From Nonomuraea polychroma (GTDB taxonomy: Bacteria; Actinomycetota; Actinomycetes; Streptosporangiales; Streptosporangiaceae), in assembly GCF_004011505.1 (NCBI RefSeq), contig NZ_SAUN01000001.1:9327501-9391500 (forward strand): a DNA stretch of 64,000 nucleotides, read 5' to 3'. The notes under the pieces are model-generated. The model was not told the DNA's origin, did no database searches, and worked only from the letters and a program-made list of their open reading frames with translations. Below are positions 8,476 through 16,429 of the stretch, piece after piece. How positions within the stretch are numbered: the first letter of the stretch is position 1; the number at the start of each line of letters is the position of its first letter. A program made the position numbers and the translations under genes.

Positions 8476-9405
8476 TTACTCCGGCAGCCGCCCTAGATCG
8501 GATACCGGCCCGATGTGAGCAAGCTTGTCGGGGTTGCCCACCGCGTGGATCGCGCGGACCACACCGTCGGCGATGTCGAGCTCGACCACACCGATCACGC
8601 GGCCTTCGGAGTCGTACTTGACAGCGCCCGGACGGCCGTTGATCCAGGCCGGCCGGAGGGAGACGCCCAGGGTCCCGCCTCGGCGGAACACCCCGAGGAG
8701 CAGCCGTATGACAGCCAGCCGCCCGGCCAGCCGACTTCCGAAGGCCCGCACCTTGCCGCCCCCGTCCCCGTGGAGCACCACGTCAGGTGCGAGCATGCCG
8801 AGCAGCGCCTCCATATCGCCGCCCTCGGCGGCCACGAAGAACCTACGCGCAAGTTCCTCACCTTCCGCCCGCCGCTCGCGGGACAGCGCGCTGCCGACGA
8901 CCTGCCCTCCAGCGGCGATGCGCTGCCGGGCACGGGCGAAGATCTGCCGGCAGTTCACCTCTGTCTTGCCGGTGATTCCCGCCACCTCGGGATAGCCGTA
9001 CCCGAACACCTCACGCAGCATGAACACGGCCCGCTCCACCGGCGAGAGCGACTCCAGCAGCACCAAGAAGGCCATCGACAGCGAGTCGGACAGCTCAGCG
9101 TGCTCGGCCGGTCCGGGCATGTCGGCGAGCACGACGACCGGCTCCGGCAGCCACTCGCCGACATAGGTCTCCCGGGATACCCGCGCCGAACTCAGGTAGT
9201 TGAGGCCCAGTCGCGTCACGGCCGTGGTCAGGTACGCCTTCAGATTGTCGATCACGGTCCCCGCCTGGTACGCCCGGGTCAGACCGAGGAACGCGTCCTG
9301 CACGATGTCCTCGGCATCGCCCACGGACCCGGTCATCCCGTAGGCGATGGAAAACAGCAGCGGCCGGTAGCCGACAGCCTCTCTCTGAGCCGTTGATCCA
9401 AGCAC
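8476..9405 (-). CDS. ECF41-type RNA polymerase sigma factor
   Basis: A 309-residue extracytoplasmic-function sigma factor. Sigma-2 (AYGMTGSVGDAEDIVQDAFL) and sigma-4 (LSPVERAVFMLREVFGYGY, EVNCRQIFARARQRI) are followed by a SnoaL/NTF2-like C-terminal domain with the DGGGK motif (residues 214-218) and the NPDKL motif (291-295). These two motifs define the ECF41 group, in which the fused domain controls activity in place of an anti-sigma factor. The GTG start at 9405 has GGGAGGA 5 nt upstream; a TTG further upstream overlaps that ribosome site and is rejected. ECF41 genes typically sit beside a carboxymuconolactone decarboxylase/AhpD-like gene, which is exactly the divergent neighbour here, followed by DoxX. 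Confidence 0.93.
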   Translation of the reverse strand: MLGSTAQREAVGYRPLLFSIAYGMTGSVGDAEDIVQDAFLGLTRAYQAGTVIDNLKAYLTTAVTRLGLNYLSSARVSRETYVGEWLPEPVVVLADMPGPAEHAELSDSLSMAFLVLLESLSPVERAVFMLREVFGYGYPEVAGITGKTEVNCRQIFARARQRIAAGGQVVGSALSRERRAEGEELARRFFVAAEGGDMEALLGMLAPDVVLHGDGGGKVRAFGSRLAGRLAVIRLLLGVFRRGGTLGVSLRPAWINGRPGAVKYDSEGRVIGVVELDIADGVVRAIHAVGNPDKLAHIGPVSDLGRLPE

Positions 9406-9573
9406 GGGATTCCTCCCCAACTCGCGTACGGCCGTGCCCGGCCGCGCCCTTCTGCCGGCCCCCCTCGTCGAGGACGCTTGCGCATGACGTACCGCAGGGT
9501 AGCCGAGGAGCGTTGCCGTGGATCAGCCGCGTGGCGCCCGCACGGGAAGGGAGACGCACGTCACATTCGTCGC

Positions 9574-9600
9574 CGTCACAGGCTGGCGGACTTCCCTGTC
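9574..9600 (+). promoter_or_regulatory. Candidate ECF41-dependent promoter
   Basis: CGTCACA at 9574-9580 and TGTC at 9597-9600 are separated by 16 nt and lie 40 nt upstream of the AhpD-like start. From memory, ECF41 promoters carry TGTCACA at -35 and CGTC at -10, so each box differs by one base. The position between the divergent sigma gene and its usual target supports the assignment; no experiment does. Confidence 0.45.
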
Positions 9601-9639
9601 CTAGAGGGGCGACAACGAAACAACGACAAGGAGAGCACG

Positions 9640-10112
9640 ATGGATGCTCGGTTGAACCTCTTCGCCACCCGGTCGCGGGCAAGTCTCTGAAGCACATCGT
9701 GGCCGCGGGCAAGGTGGCCGCGGATTCGACGCTGCCGCCCGTGACGCGCGAGCTGGTGTTGCTGCGCGCCAGTCAGATCAATGGGTGCGCGGTCTGCGTG
9801 AACATGCACAGCAAGGACGCCGCGCACGCGGGGGAGACCTCCACCCGTCTCAACCTGGTCGCGGCCTGGCGGGAAGCCACGGTGTTCACCGAGGCCGAGC
9901 GCGCCGCCCTGGAGCTGGCCGAGCAGGGTACCCGCATCGCTGATGCGGCCGGTGGCGTCAGCGACGAGGTCTGGGCGAATGCCGCCAAGCACTACGACGA
10001 GGACCAGCTCGCCGCCCTGGTGTCCCTCATCGCCCTCATCAACGCCGTCAACCGCGTGAATGTCATCACCCGGCAGCCCGCCGGCGACTACCAGCCCGGC
10101 CAGCACGGGTAA
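9640..10112 (+). pseudogene. AhpD-like carboxymuconolactone decarboxylase family protein, frameshifted
   Basis: The ATG at 9640 has AGGAGA just upstream and begins MDARLNLFAT, the normal N-terminus of the ECF41-associated alkylhydroperoxidase family. The frame then runs into a stop at 9690. The rest of the protein (VAGKSLKHIVAAGKVAADS, ELVLLRASQINGCAVCVNMH with the CxxC pair, AHAGETSTRLNLVAAWREA) continues in the next frame. A single missing base around 9669-9672 explains it. The family uses the two cysteines for thiol-dependent peroxidase chemistry. The remainder is intact, so either the loss is recent or this is a sequencing error. It is divergent from the ECF41 sigma gene and upstream of DoxX. 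Confidence 0.8.
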
Positions 10113-10269
10113 CGAGCAGGACCGGCCCGGGTCCTACCTGGCATCAGTACAGCCTAGAGACCGCTTGCAGTGGGCCATGGCGTGCCTGGGCACCCCCGCA
10201 CAGGCCCCCTTTCACCGCTTCCGATGCCAAAGATCGGATACGCCTACAACCCGTATCAGGAGAAATCTC

Positions 10270-10653
10270 ATGAACCTCGCTCTGTGGATCTGCGCTGGAT
10301 TGTTGGCCGTTGTCCTCCTCACCGGTGGCGTCGGCAAGCTGGTCGTGCCCCAGGAGAAGATGGCCGCCATGCGCGGCGCGGGATGGACCGCGGACTTCAG
10401 CGTCGGGTTCCTGAAGATCCTCGGGACCATCGAGGTCCTGGGAGCGGTGGGACTCATCCTGCCCGCCGTGACCGGCATCGCGCCAGTTCTGGTGCCGGTG
10501 GCGGCAGTCGGTGTGGTGGTGCTGATGGTCGGTGCGATGATCACGCACCTGCGCCGTGGTGAGGTCATGTCTGCCGCGGGAAACCTGATCTACCTTGCCC
10601 TGGCCGCCTTCGTGGCGTGGGGCCGCTTCGGCCCCGAGTCCTTCGTCGGCTGA
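10270..10653 (+). CDS. DoxX family membrane protein
   Basis: A 127-residue integral membrane protein with about four hydrophobic segments (ALWICAGLLAVVLLTGGVGKL, FLKILGTIEVLGAVGLILPA, VLVPVAAVGVVVLMVGAMI, LIYLALAAFVAWGRFG). The conserved DoxX features GGVGKL after helix 1 and EVLGAVGL in helix 2 are present. DoxX proteins are found with ECF41 systems and in redox-stress membrane complexes. It lies 157 nt after the AhpD-like gene and could be part of the same regulon. The ATG at 10270 is preceded by AGGAGAAAT. Confidence 0.85.
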   Translation: MNLALWICAGLLAVVLLTGGVGKLVVPQEKMAAMRGAGWTADFSVGFLKILGTIEVLGAVGLILPAVTGIAPVLVPVAAVGVVVLMVGAMITHLRRGEVMSAAGNLIYLALAAFVAWGRFGPESFVG

Positions 10654-10748
10654 ACCGCAATGATCAATTCGGTGAAGGGCCGGCCGCCGTGCCTCCGCTC
10701 GCCCCGCATGGCACTGAGCACTTCCGCCACCGAGAGATGAGAAATCGT

Positions 10749-11812
10749 ATGTTTAAAAGGCAACCTCGGACAGTCGCGTCCATCGCCGCTCTGGCTCTCG
10801 GCGCGGTGTTGACCCTCGCGGCCTCGCCGTCGCTCCCGGTGACGGCCGAGACCGGCCCCGCTCCAGCGGCACGATCAAGCCGTCGGCGGCCACGGCGGCA
10901 CCCGCCTTCCCGACGTTCGTGCGTCTGCCGGCCGATCAGGCGGCGCATCCGGACGCGCGCCAGGAATGGTGGTACGTGGTCGGCCATGTCAACGCCTCTG
11001 GCCACCGGTTCCGCTACCAGGTCACGATCGGCGGCGGCAACAACCCGCAGGCCATGATCGCGATCGCTGACAAGACGACCGGCGCCTTCTACACCGAGAG
11101 CAAGAGCTACGCGCTCGACCAGACCAGGTTCTCCGCAACCGAGCTGGACATCCGCACGCCGACGGCGACGCTGTCCGGGCCCATGGAGGCGATGCGCCTG
11201 CGCGCCACGCTGCCGGTGGGCGAGATCGACCTGACGCTCAGGGCGCAGGGGGCCCGTGCTGTACAACAACGGGACCGGGCTGATCCCCTTCCTCGGCGGC
11301 ACGAGCTACTACTACTACTCCCTGCCCAGCCTGGCGACGCAGGGAACGCTCAGAGTGGACAACCACACCTATCCGGTGACCGGCGAGTCGTGGCTGGACC
11401 GCCTGTGGGGCACCTGGAACTGGAGCACCATGCGGAAGTGGACCTGGATGGCCGTGCAACTGTCCAACGGTGACCGGATCAACCTCTGGGACCTGTTCGC
11501 CGAGGGGAGCGATTCCCCTACGCGACCCTGCTGCGCGGGGACGGAACCCACGAGGTCGTCGCGGTGAATCCGCTCGCCGACACCACCTCCGGCTTCTGGA
11601 CCAGCCCCACCAGCGGACAGCGGTACGGCACGCGGTGGATCGTGAACATCCCCGCGCTGGATACCAGCCTCACCGTCACCTCCAAGCCGGGACACGAACT
11701 CCAGAGCGCCTTCGGCGGCCTCTACGAGGGCGCGGCCACCGTCACCGGACGGTACCGGGGCAACCCGATCACCGGGCAGGCGTTCGTCGAACAGAACGGC
11801 AACTGGCGATAG
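10749..11812 (+). pseudogene. Secreted lipocalin-like (CrtC/AttH family) protein, three frameshifts
   Basis: The N-terminus MFKRQPRTVASIAALALGA is a signal peptide. Homology to the carotenoid 1,2-hydratase/AttH family is read in successive frames: HPDARQEWWYVVGHVNASGH, then LIPFLGGTSYYYYSLPSL with WLDRLWGTWNW, then TTSGFWTSPTSGQRYGTRW. Frame changes occur near 10863, 11250 and 11510. The family hydrates or modifies hydrophobic molecules; members in actinomycetes are secreted and mostly uncharacterised. With three breaks the gene cannot be expressed as one protein. It belongs to the decayed tRNA-Ser element. Confidence 0.72.
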
Positions 11813-11976
11813 CGCCGCAGACAGATACCTGGCCCCGAACGGCCCCGAACGGCCAGTTCCGCCCCATCGCCACACCACACCTCAAACCCTCCTAGGCGCT
11901 CCGCGTCGGCGCCTCCACCGGCCCAGGCCGATCCACCGTGCTCCGGCTCCACCCGGGACGATCGAAAGGATCCTCA

Positions 11977-12351
11977 ATGTCCGTCCGTCTCCTGCTCGCC
12001 ACACCCGAGGCCGTGCAGCTCTCCGTCGCCGCCGCTGGTTACGACATCGGCTCCGGGCGCACGCTGCCCAGCGTGGCCGTCGTGGTGGGACTGATCAGCG
12101 TGGTCATCGGTGGGCTGGCCCGAGCCCGCTCCGCGGGTCGTATCGGCGTCGGCAACCGGCGCGCCGGCGCCGTCACGGCCCTGGCGCTCGGGCTGACCAG
12201 CCTGATCATCGGCGGACTGCATGCGGCCAACTCCGCCGGCGGCTTCGGCACCGGCAACGGGCTGGCCGGGGCCATCTTCGCCCTGCTGCTCGGGCTGATC
12301 GGCATGGTCCTGGGTGGGCTGGCCCTGCCCCGCTCCCGCCGCACCACCTGA
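11977..12351 (+). CDS. DUF6223 family membrane protein
   Basis: A 124-residue protein made of a short leader and three repeats of a glycine-rich hydrophobic segment, each of the type VALxLGLIxxVIGGL followed by xARSAGxxGxGN (VGLISVVIGGLARARSAGR; LGLTSLIIGGLHAANSAGG; LGLIGMVLGGLALPRSRR). It should cross the membrane three or more times. It matches the DUF6223 family as I recall it; no function is known. The ATG at 11977 has AAAGGA 9 nt upstream. It is the last intact gene before the right attachment site. Confidence 0.7.
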   Translation: MSVRLLLATPEAVQLSVAAAGYDIGSGRTLPSVAVVVGLISVVIGGLARARSAGRIGVGNRRAGAVTALALGLTSLIIGGLHAANSAGGFGTGNGLAGAIFALLLGLIGMVLGGLALPRSRRTT

Positions 12352-12779
12352 CCCGGCCAAGGCTCGGCTTCACCGTCGCCTTCGACGCCGGATCCACCCT
12401 CAGAGCTCGGGCCGCTGTGGTCCGGGTCAGCAGGTGGCGTGCAGCACGCGAGCAGCCCGGCGCGCACTCGCGCCGCTGAGGCTCGACATGGGCGACATTG
12501 AGGGCCGGCCAGCTTGCTGGGCCTCAGTCCAGCACCTTGAACCACATCGACAGCAGGGTGTACTTGTGCTTGGTCTCTACGGCCTCCCTGCGGCCAAATC
12601 ACACACAAAAGGTTGTAACACCCGGAAGCCCTCCTAGTGTTACAGCCCAATCCGCCTCCGGCGGGGTCTCATTCAGGGTCTCAGTTCACCCCTGTGCAGG
12701 GGTGTTCACTGGGGTCCCCGCCTGGCTCTTCGCCCCAGGTGAAGACCGTTGTGACCAGCGGTGAACGAAGGTCCGCAGA
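12352..12779. other. Non-coding right end of the tRNA-Ser element
   Basis: 428 bp with no supportable gene. It contains two hairpins (ACCCCTGTGCAGGGGT near 12688-12703 and a CTGGGG/CCCCAGG pair near 12709-12739). It also contains GGGTCTCATTCAGGGTCTCA at about 12665, which resembles GGGTCTCAGTGTGGGTCTCA beside the integrase stop at 7714. The resemblance suggests related sequence at both ends of the element, possibly recombinase arm sites or a second integrase remnant. Confidence 0.4.
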
Positions 12780-12843
12780 CTTGGAAAGCGTGTATAGGGC
12801 AACCTATCGGGGGTCCAAATCCCCCATCCTCCGCCAGCTCAGA
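12780..12843 (+). repeat. attR: partial copy of tRNA-Ser 3' half
   Basis: Matches 7611-7674 at 63 of 64 positions, from CTTGGAAAGC through the CCA and GCTCAGA. It lacks the 5' half and D-arm, so it is not a tRNA gene. One T-loop base has changed from T to C. Confidence 0.88.
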
Positions 12844-13143
12844 AGGCGTGAGCGACCAAACACAGCACCCCTGGCTCTCGTAACCGAACTCCAGCAGGCC
12901 ATCGGCGTTGGTGGACAGCTCCTTTGCGGGACGGATTAAGTTCTGGACGCCGAGAACTTGTGGCCGCCCCTGAGCGAGCCGATAGAACACGGCCAGGGCC
13001 TCAGGGACGCGGACCGATGGCGTGGCCGACACCGCATCGACGCGCTCGTCCGTCCTCCACTCGCTCCGACCGGGCCGGACCGTGCCGAGGCAGAGGAAAC
13101 CTACCTCCAGCCGGACGAATAGATAGATCGACCTGATAGCCAT
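12844..13143 (-). pseudogene. SMI1/KNR4 (SUKH)-like protein, cut at attR
   Basis: On the minus strand the segment VPEALAVFYRLAQGRPQVLG, then LIRPAKEL and GLLEFGYESQGCCVWSL reads like the core of actinobacterial SMI1/KNR4-type (SUKH) proteins. These are commonly immunity proteins of polymorphic toxins. The similarity stops just as the frame enters the tRNA-derived repeat. The C-terminal part is therefore missing, and the frame continues meaninglessly through attR. The assignment rests on pattern recognition of about 60 residues. The N-terminal 40 residues are unusual and may not be real. Confidence 0.45.
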
Positions 13144-13246
13144 AGAGCTTTGTCAGAGGACCCCATTTCTGCCGGTTAGACCGCAGAGCCACGGTCCTGC
13201 ACCAGCATGCTCGGGCACGTTCACGGCCGGGCCCTACGATCGACGG

Positions 13247-13873
13247 ATGGGGCTTGACTACAGCTACGAGCTTTACCTGCATCGCCGCAATGCGGTCGGC
13301 GTGTTGCGCGACCTGGCCACCGACAGAACGGCCGGTCATGACTCCAATGGGCATACCGTAGTTGAGCTACCGGAGGCGCAGCACCTCGTGATGCCGTTCA
13401 CCAGCGGATTCACCAGCGGGCGAATCCAGCCCCTGGGCCCCGAACTGGCGCTGGATCTGACGATCCGCTTCGCCGAAGACCAGCATGTCCTCGACTATGC
13501 CAAAGGCCGCTCGATCCTCGCAGAGGACACCGACTTCCGGTGGTCCACCGACGCAGACAGCCGACGGCACTATGACGTCGGCTACATCTACCTCACCGTG
13601 CACGAGGCATCATGGCTGCGCCCTGATTACCTGGAACTATGCTTCACGGCAGCCACGAGCAGCATGAGTTGTCTGTTCCGGGACTCGGTGTCAACCCGGA
13701 ACTTCTTCGCCACCTTGACGATCCGCAACTCAGGGCTGCTCTGCGTGCTCGATGTGGAAGACGACGGGAAGATCGTGGTGTCGGTGGGGAACCGGCGACT
13801 GTTCGAGCCCGTGCCCGGGGCACGGTGGGCCTCGCTTCCTGACCTGCTGTGCGCGTACAACCTCATCCCCTGA
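13247..13873 (+). CDS. Hypothetical protein
   Basis: A 208-residue soluble protein that I do not recognise. It begins MGLDYSYELYLHRRNA and contains several beta-strand-like stretches (YIYLTVHEASWLRPDYLELCF, FFATLTIRNSGLLCVLDVED). No signal peptide, membrane segment or catalytic motif is apparent. The start at 13247 lies 100 nt beyond the SUKH-like remnant, on the opposite strand. The opening MGLDYSYE recalls small actinobacterial hypothetical proteins often near toxin-immunity loci, but that link is a guess. Confidence 0.65.
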   Translation: MGLDYSYELYLHRRNAVGVLRDLATDRTAGHDSNGHTVVELPEAQHLVMPFTSGFTSGRIQPLGPELALDLTIRFAEDQHVLDYAKGRSILAEDTDFRWSTDADSRRHYDVGYIYLTVHEASWLRPDYLELCFTAATSSMSCLFRDSVSTRNFFATLTIRNSGLLCVLDVEDDGKIVVSVGNRRLFEPVPGARWASLPDLLCAYNLIP

Positions 13874-14067
13874 TCAACCCCACTGTCGCACCCCTGCAGC
13901 AGGGAGCCGCACCCACATCAGATTAGGCACTTTCGTCCTGAGCTGCGGCCGTCTTCGACTGTGACCTTCGGCGGTGGATGGCGTGGCATCTTGCTGCTAC
14001 GTGGAGCCCATAACGAGGGCATTCGGGCCGGGTCAACCTCGGGCGTATTCCCCGCGTCGTATCCTCT

Positions 14068-15402
14068 GTGGATCTTGCCAGGCTCCGGAGGCTGCGCGTC
14101 GCGGCCGCGGCCGTCACCCTGATGTTCACCCTCGGCGGCGTGTCAGCCAAACTGCACCGGCTGCGGGACCAGCGCGAGCACCTGGCCACCAAGAAACAGC
14201 ATCAGGAACGGCTGCTGGCCGGCCTGGCGCCCGCCGACCCCCGCGTCGCCGAACTGGCCCCGGCGTATGAGGTCATCGCGGTGGAGCATGAGCGGGTCTG
14301 CGCGCGCATCCGCAACCTGAACAGGGCGCTGGCCTGGTCGGCGGCCCGCTGGGCAGTCGACCACGCCCTCGCCGCCGGGGCGACGGTCATCTATCTGGAG
14401 GACCTGGCCACCCTGGAAGCGCGCGGGCGCCGGGGACGGGCGAACGCGCGCCTGTCGGGACAGGTATGCGGGCAGGTCGTGGCGGCGATCCGGCATCTGG
14501 CGGCCAAGCGCGCGATCGCCGTGGTCACCGTCCCGGCCCGCGGCACCTCCCGATACTGCCCCCGCTGCGGTGACGGCACCTCGATCCTGCGGCATTGCCC
14601 GGCCCCGGACCGGCTCACCGAACGGGGCTGGGCGTGGGCGCACTGCCCAGCCTGCGGCCTGTCATGTGATCGGGACTGGGCGGCGGCCGAACGCATCCTC
14701 GCGCGCGGCCTGCTCGGCCAGCAGGCCACCCGCACCGAACGCACCACCGGCACCCGTGCCATCCGGCAGGTGGTGGAGGGTAACGTGGCCCGCGCCCGCC
14801 GCCCCCGCAAGACGACCCGGGCCGCCCGCCGAGCCCGCCGCACCCGAACCGACCTACACCCCCGCCCAGAGACGCGGGACAGATCCAAGAACCGGCCCAC
14901 CCCGAAACGCCACACCCGCACCCCGAAGAACCCTTCGATGGCCTCCAGCCGTGTGCCGGACCGGCGCACGGTGCCCGCCCCACCCCCCAACAGGGGTGGA
15001 CAGCGTCCGGCGGGCCAAGCACCCCAGGCGACCCGCCCACCCGCGGGACGTACAGGGCTTGCACGCGATCCTCACCACCGGACCGGCTTCCACCACGTCG
15101 CGGCCACCCCCGTACTCCCCCTGGGAGACTACGCAGACGGCCCGCCAGGCCACGCCCACCCGATTTGCCAGAAATACTCAGGTAAACACAGAGAATCGCA
15201 GACGCTCGAATGTCCGAGCCTTACAGCATCGAGGCGATGCCGCAGTCGGTCTCCGTCGCCCGGATCTGCATGTGGATCCAGGCGGGCTTGGGGCTGGTCG
15301 GTCTGTTCCTGCTGTTCATACTGCTGGGGAGCGCGCCTGCGGGTGCCATTGGAGGCGCCCTGCTGCTCGCTCTCTCCATTCCGCTCGCCACGATCCTGCT
15401 GA
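14068..15402 (+). pseudogene. TnpB-like (IS200/IS605 OrfB) protein, N-terminally truncated
   Basis: An RNA-guided-nuclease-like transposon protein fragment. Visible are the RuvC-II region with its glutamate (ATVIYLEDLATLE), a four-cysteine zinc ribbon (RYCPRCGDG and HCPACGLSC), and the RuvC-III aspartate (DRDWAAAERI). The N-terminal helix-turn-helix, the OB-like domain and the RuvC-I aspartate are absent: the frame opens at GTG 14068 with only about 60 residues before the middle helices. The C-terminal 200 residues are Arg/Pro-rich low complexity and run 190 nt into the next gene, so the original end is probably lost too. No TnpA neighbour and no clear guide-RNA end was identified. Confidence 0.6.
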
Positions 15403-15605
15403 TCGGGCTCCTGGCGAGCAGGATCGGCTCGCGCCGCGGCTGGGTGCGCACTGCCGGGCTGGTCGTCGAGTTCCTGCTGATCCTGCTGGGGATCTGGGAG
15501 GTGCTCGGCGGGGCCGGCTTCGGAAACGTGCTGGGCGTGTTGCTGGCCGCAGTGGTGTTCGGGCAGTTGTGCAGGTCTTCGTCGGCGATGTGGTTCGACC
15601 GGTGA
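15210..15605 (+). CDS. Small integral membrane protein
   Basis: A 131-residue protein with four hydrophobic helices (ICMWIQAGLGLVGLFLLFILL, GGALLLALSIPLATILLIGLL, AGLVVEFLLILLGIWEVL, NVLGVLLAAVVFGQL) and short polar ends, so it is an inner-membrane protein. No family signature is recognised. Many actinomycetes encode similar four-helix proteins of unknown role. It starts inside the arginine-rich tail of the TnpB remnant, which supports that tail not being real coding sequence. It ends 41 nt before the convergent LysE gene. Confidence 0.7.
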   Translation: MSEPYSIEAMPQSVSVARICMWIQAGLGLVGLFLLFILLGSAPAGAIGGALLLALSIPLATILLIGLLASRIGSRRGWVRTAGLVVEFLLILLGIWEVLGGAGFGNVLGVLLAAVVFGQLCRSSSAMWFDR

Positions 15606-15646
15606 GGGGCGGGCCCCTGGCTTCCCTCCGGAGGCCAGGGGTCTGC

Positions 15647-16288
15647 TCAGGCGCTCACGAGGGCCTTGGAACGGTCGGTCGCCATGTGGATCGCGAAGCC
15701 GCCGAGCACCGTGCCCATGACGTAGCGCTGGATCCGCAGCCAGAGCGGGCGGCCGAGCAGGAACGCCGCCAGGCTTCCCGCCGAGATCGCGATCAGGCCG
15801 TTGACCGTGGTGGCGACGACGATCTGCACCGATCCGAGCGCCAGGCTCTGCAACAGCACGTGGCCCATGGCCGGGTCGATGAACTGCGGGAGCAGCGACA
15901 GGTACAGGATCGCGATCTTGGGGTTCAGCAGGCAGGTCAGCAGGCCCATCGCGAACAGCTTGGGCGGGCGCTCGGCAGGGAGGTCGCGTGTCTGGAAGGC
16001 CGACGTGCCGCCCGGCTTGACGGCGTTCCAGGCCAGCCAGAGCAGGTAGGCGGCGCCGGCCAGCTTGAGCGCCGTGTACGCGGCCGGCACGTAGGCGAAG
16101 ACGGCCGTCAGGCCCAGGCAGGTCGCGGTGAGGTAGACGGTGAAGCCCAGGAAGACGCCGGTGAGGGAGATCAAGCCTGCCTTGCGGCCCTGGGCGATCG
16201 AGCGTGAGATCAGATAGATCATGTTCGGGCCGGGCGTGAGCACCATTCCCAGCGAAACCAGCGCAATTCCTATCAAGGCACCCGTCAT
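15647..16288 (-). CDS. LysE/RhtB family amino acid exporter
   Basis: A 213-residue, six-helix exporter. The N-terminus carries the family motif GMVLTPGPNMIYLISRSIAQGRKAG, with a second conserved segment LLTCLLNPKIAILYLSLLPQF. Length and layout are standard for RhtB-type translocators, which export homoserine, threonine, leucine or other amino acids. The substrate cannot be deduced. It stands alone on the minus strand, facing the small membrane gene and divergent from the zinc metallopeptidase pair. Confidence 0.92.
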   Translation of the reverse strand: MTGALIGIALVSLGMVLTPGPNMIYLISRSIAQGRKAGLISLTGVFLGFTVYLTATCLGLTAVFAYVPAAYTALKLAGAAYLLWLAWNAVKPGGTSAFQTRDLPAERPPKLFAMGLLTCLLNPKIAILYLSLLPQFIDPAMGHVLLQSLALGSVQIVVATTVNGLIAISAGSLAAFLLGRPLWLRIQRYVMGTVLGGFAIHMATDRSKALVSA

Positions 16289-16429
16289 GGCGGCAGATTA
16301 GCTGACACGTATGACGTGGCCTTGGACTGCCCCCTCGGCCCGCCCGCTGGAATGGCCTTCGAAGGGCCCTTTGTCCCGTACCGTGCGTATTGGATCCACT
16401 ACGGGGGAGAAGTGCCTCGGGGGGGAGAC

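Larger units (their letters stand above)
7611..12843. mobile_element. Decayed integrative element in tRNA-Ser(GGA)
   Basis: A 5.2-kb segment bounded by the intact tRNA-Ser and a 64-bp copy of its 3' half. Next to the left site is the C-terminal part of a tyrosine integrase. The remaining content is a methyltransferase remnant, an ECF41 sigma gene, a frameshifted AhpD-like gene, DoxX, a multiply frameshifted CrtC-like gene and a DUF6223 gene. No excisionase, replication or conjugation gene is seen, and several genes are broken, so this is a remnant that cannot move by itself. Confidence 0.8.

Noticed and set aside
12780-12867. A second tRNA-Ser gene
   Set aside because: Only the 3' half is present; no acceptor 5' strand or D-arm. 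It is an attachment-site copy.
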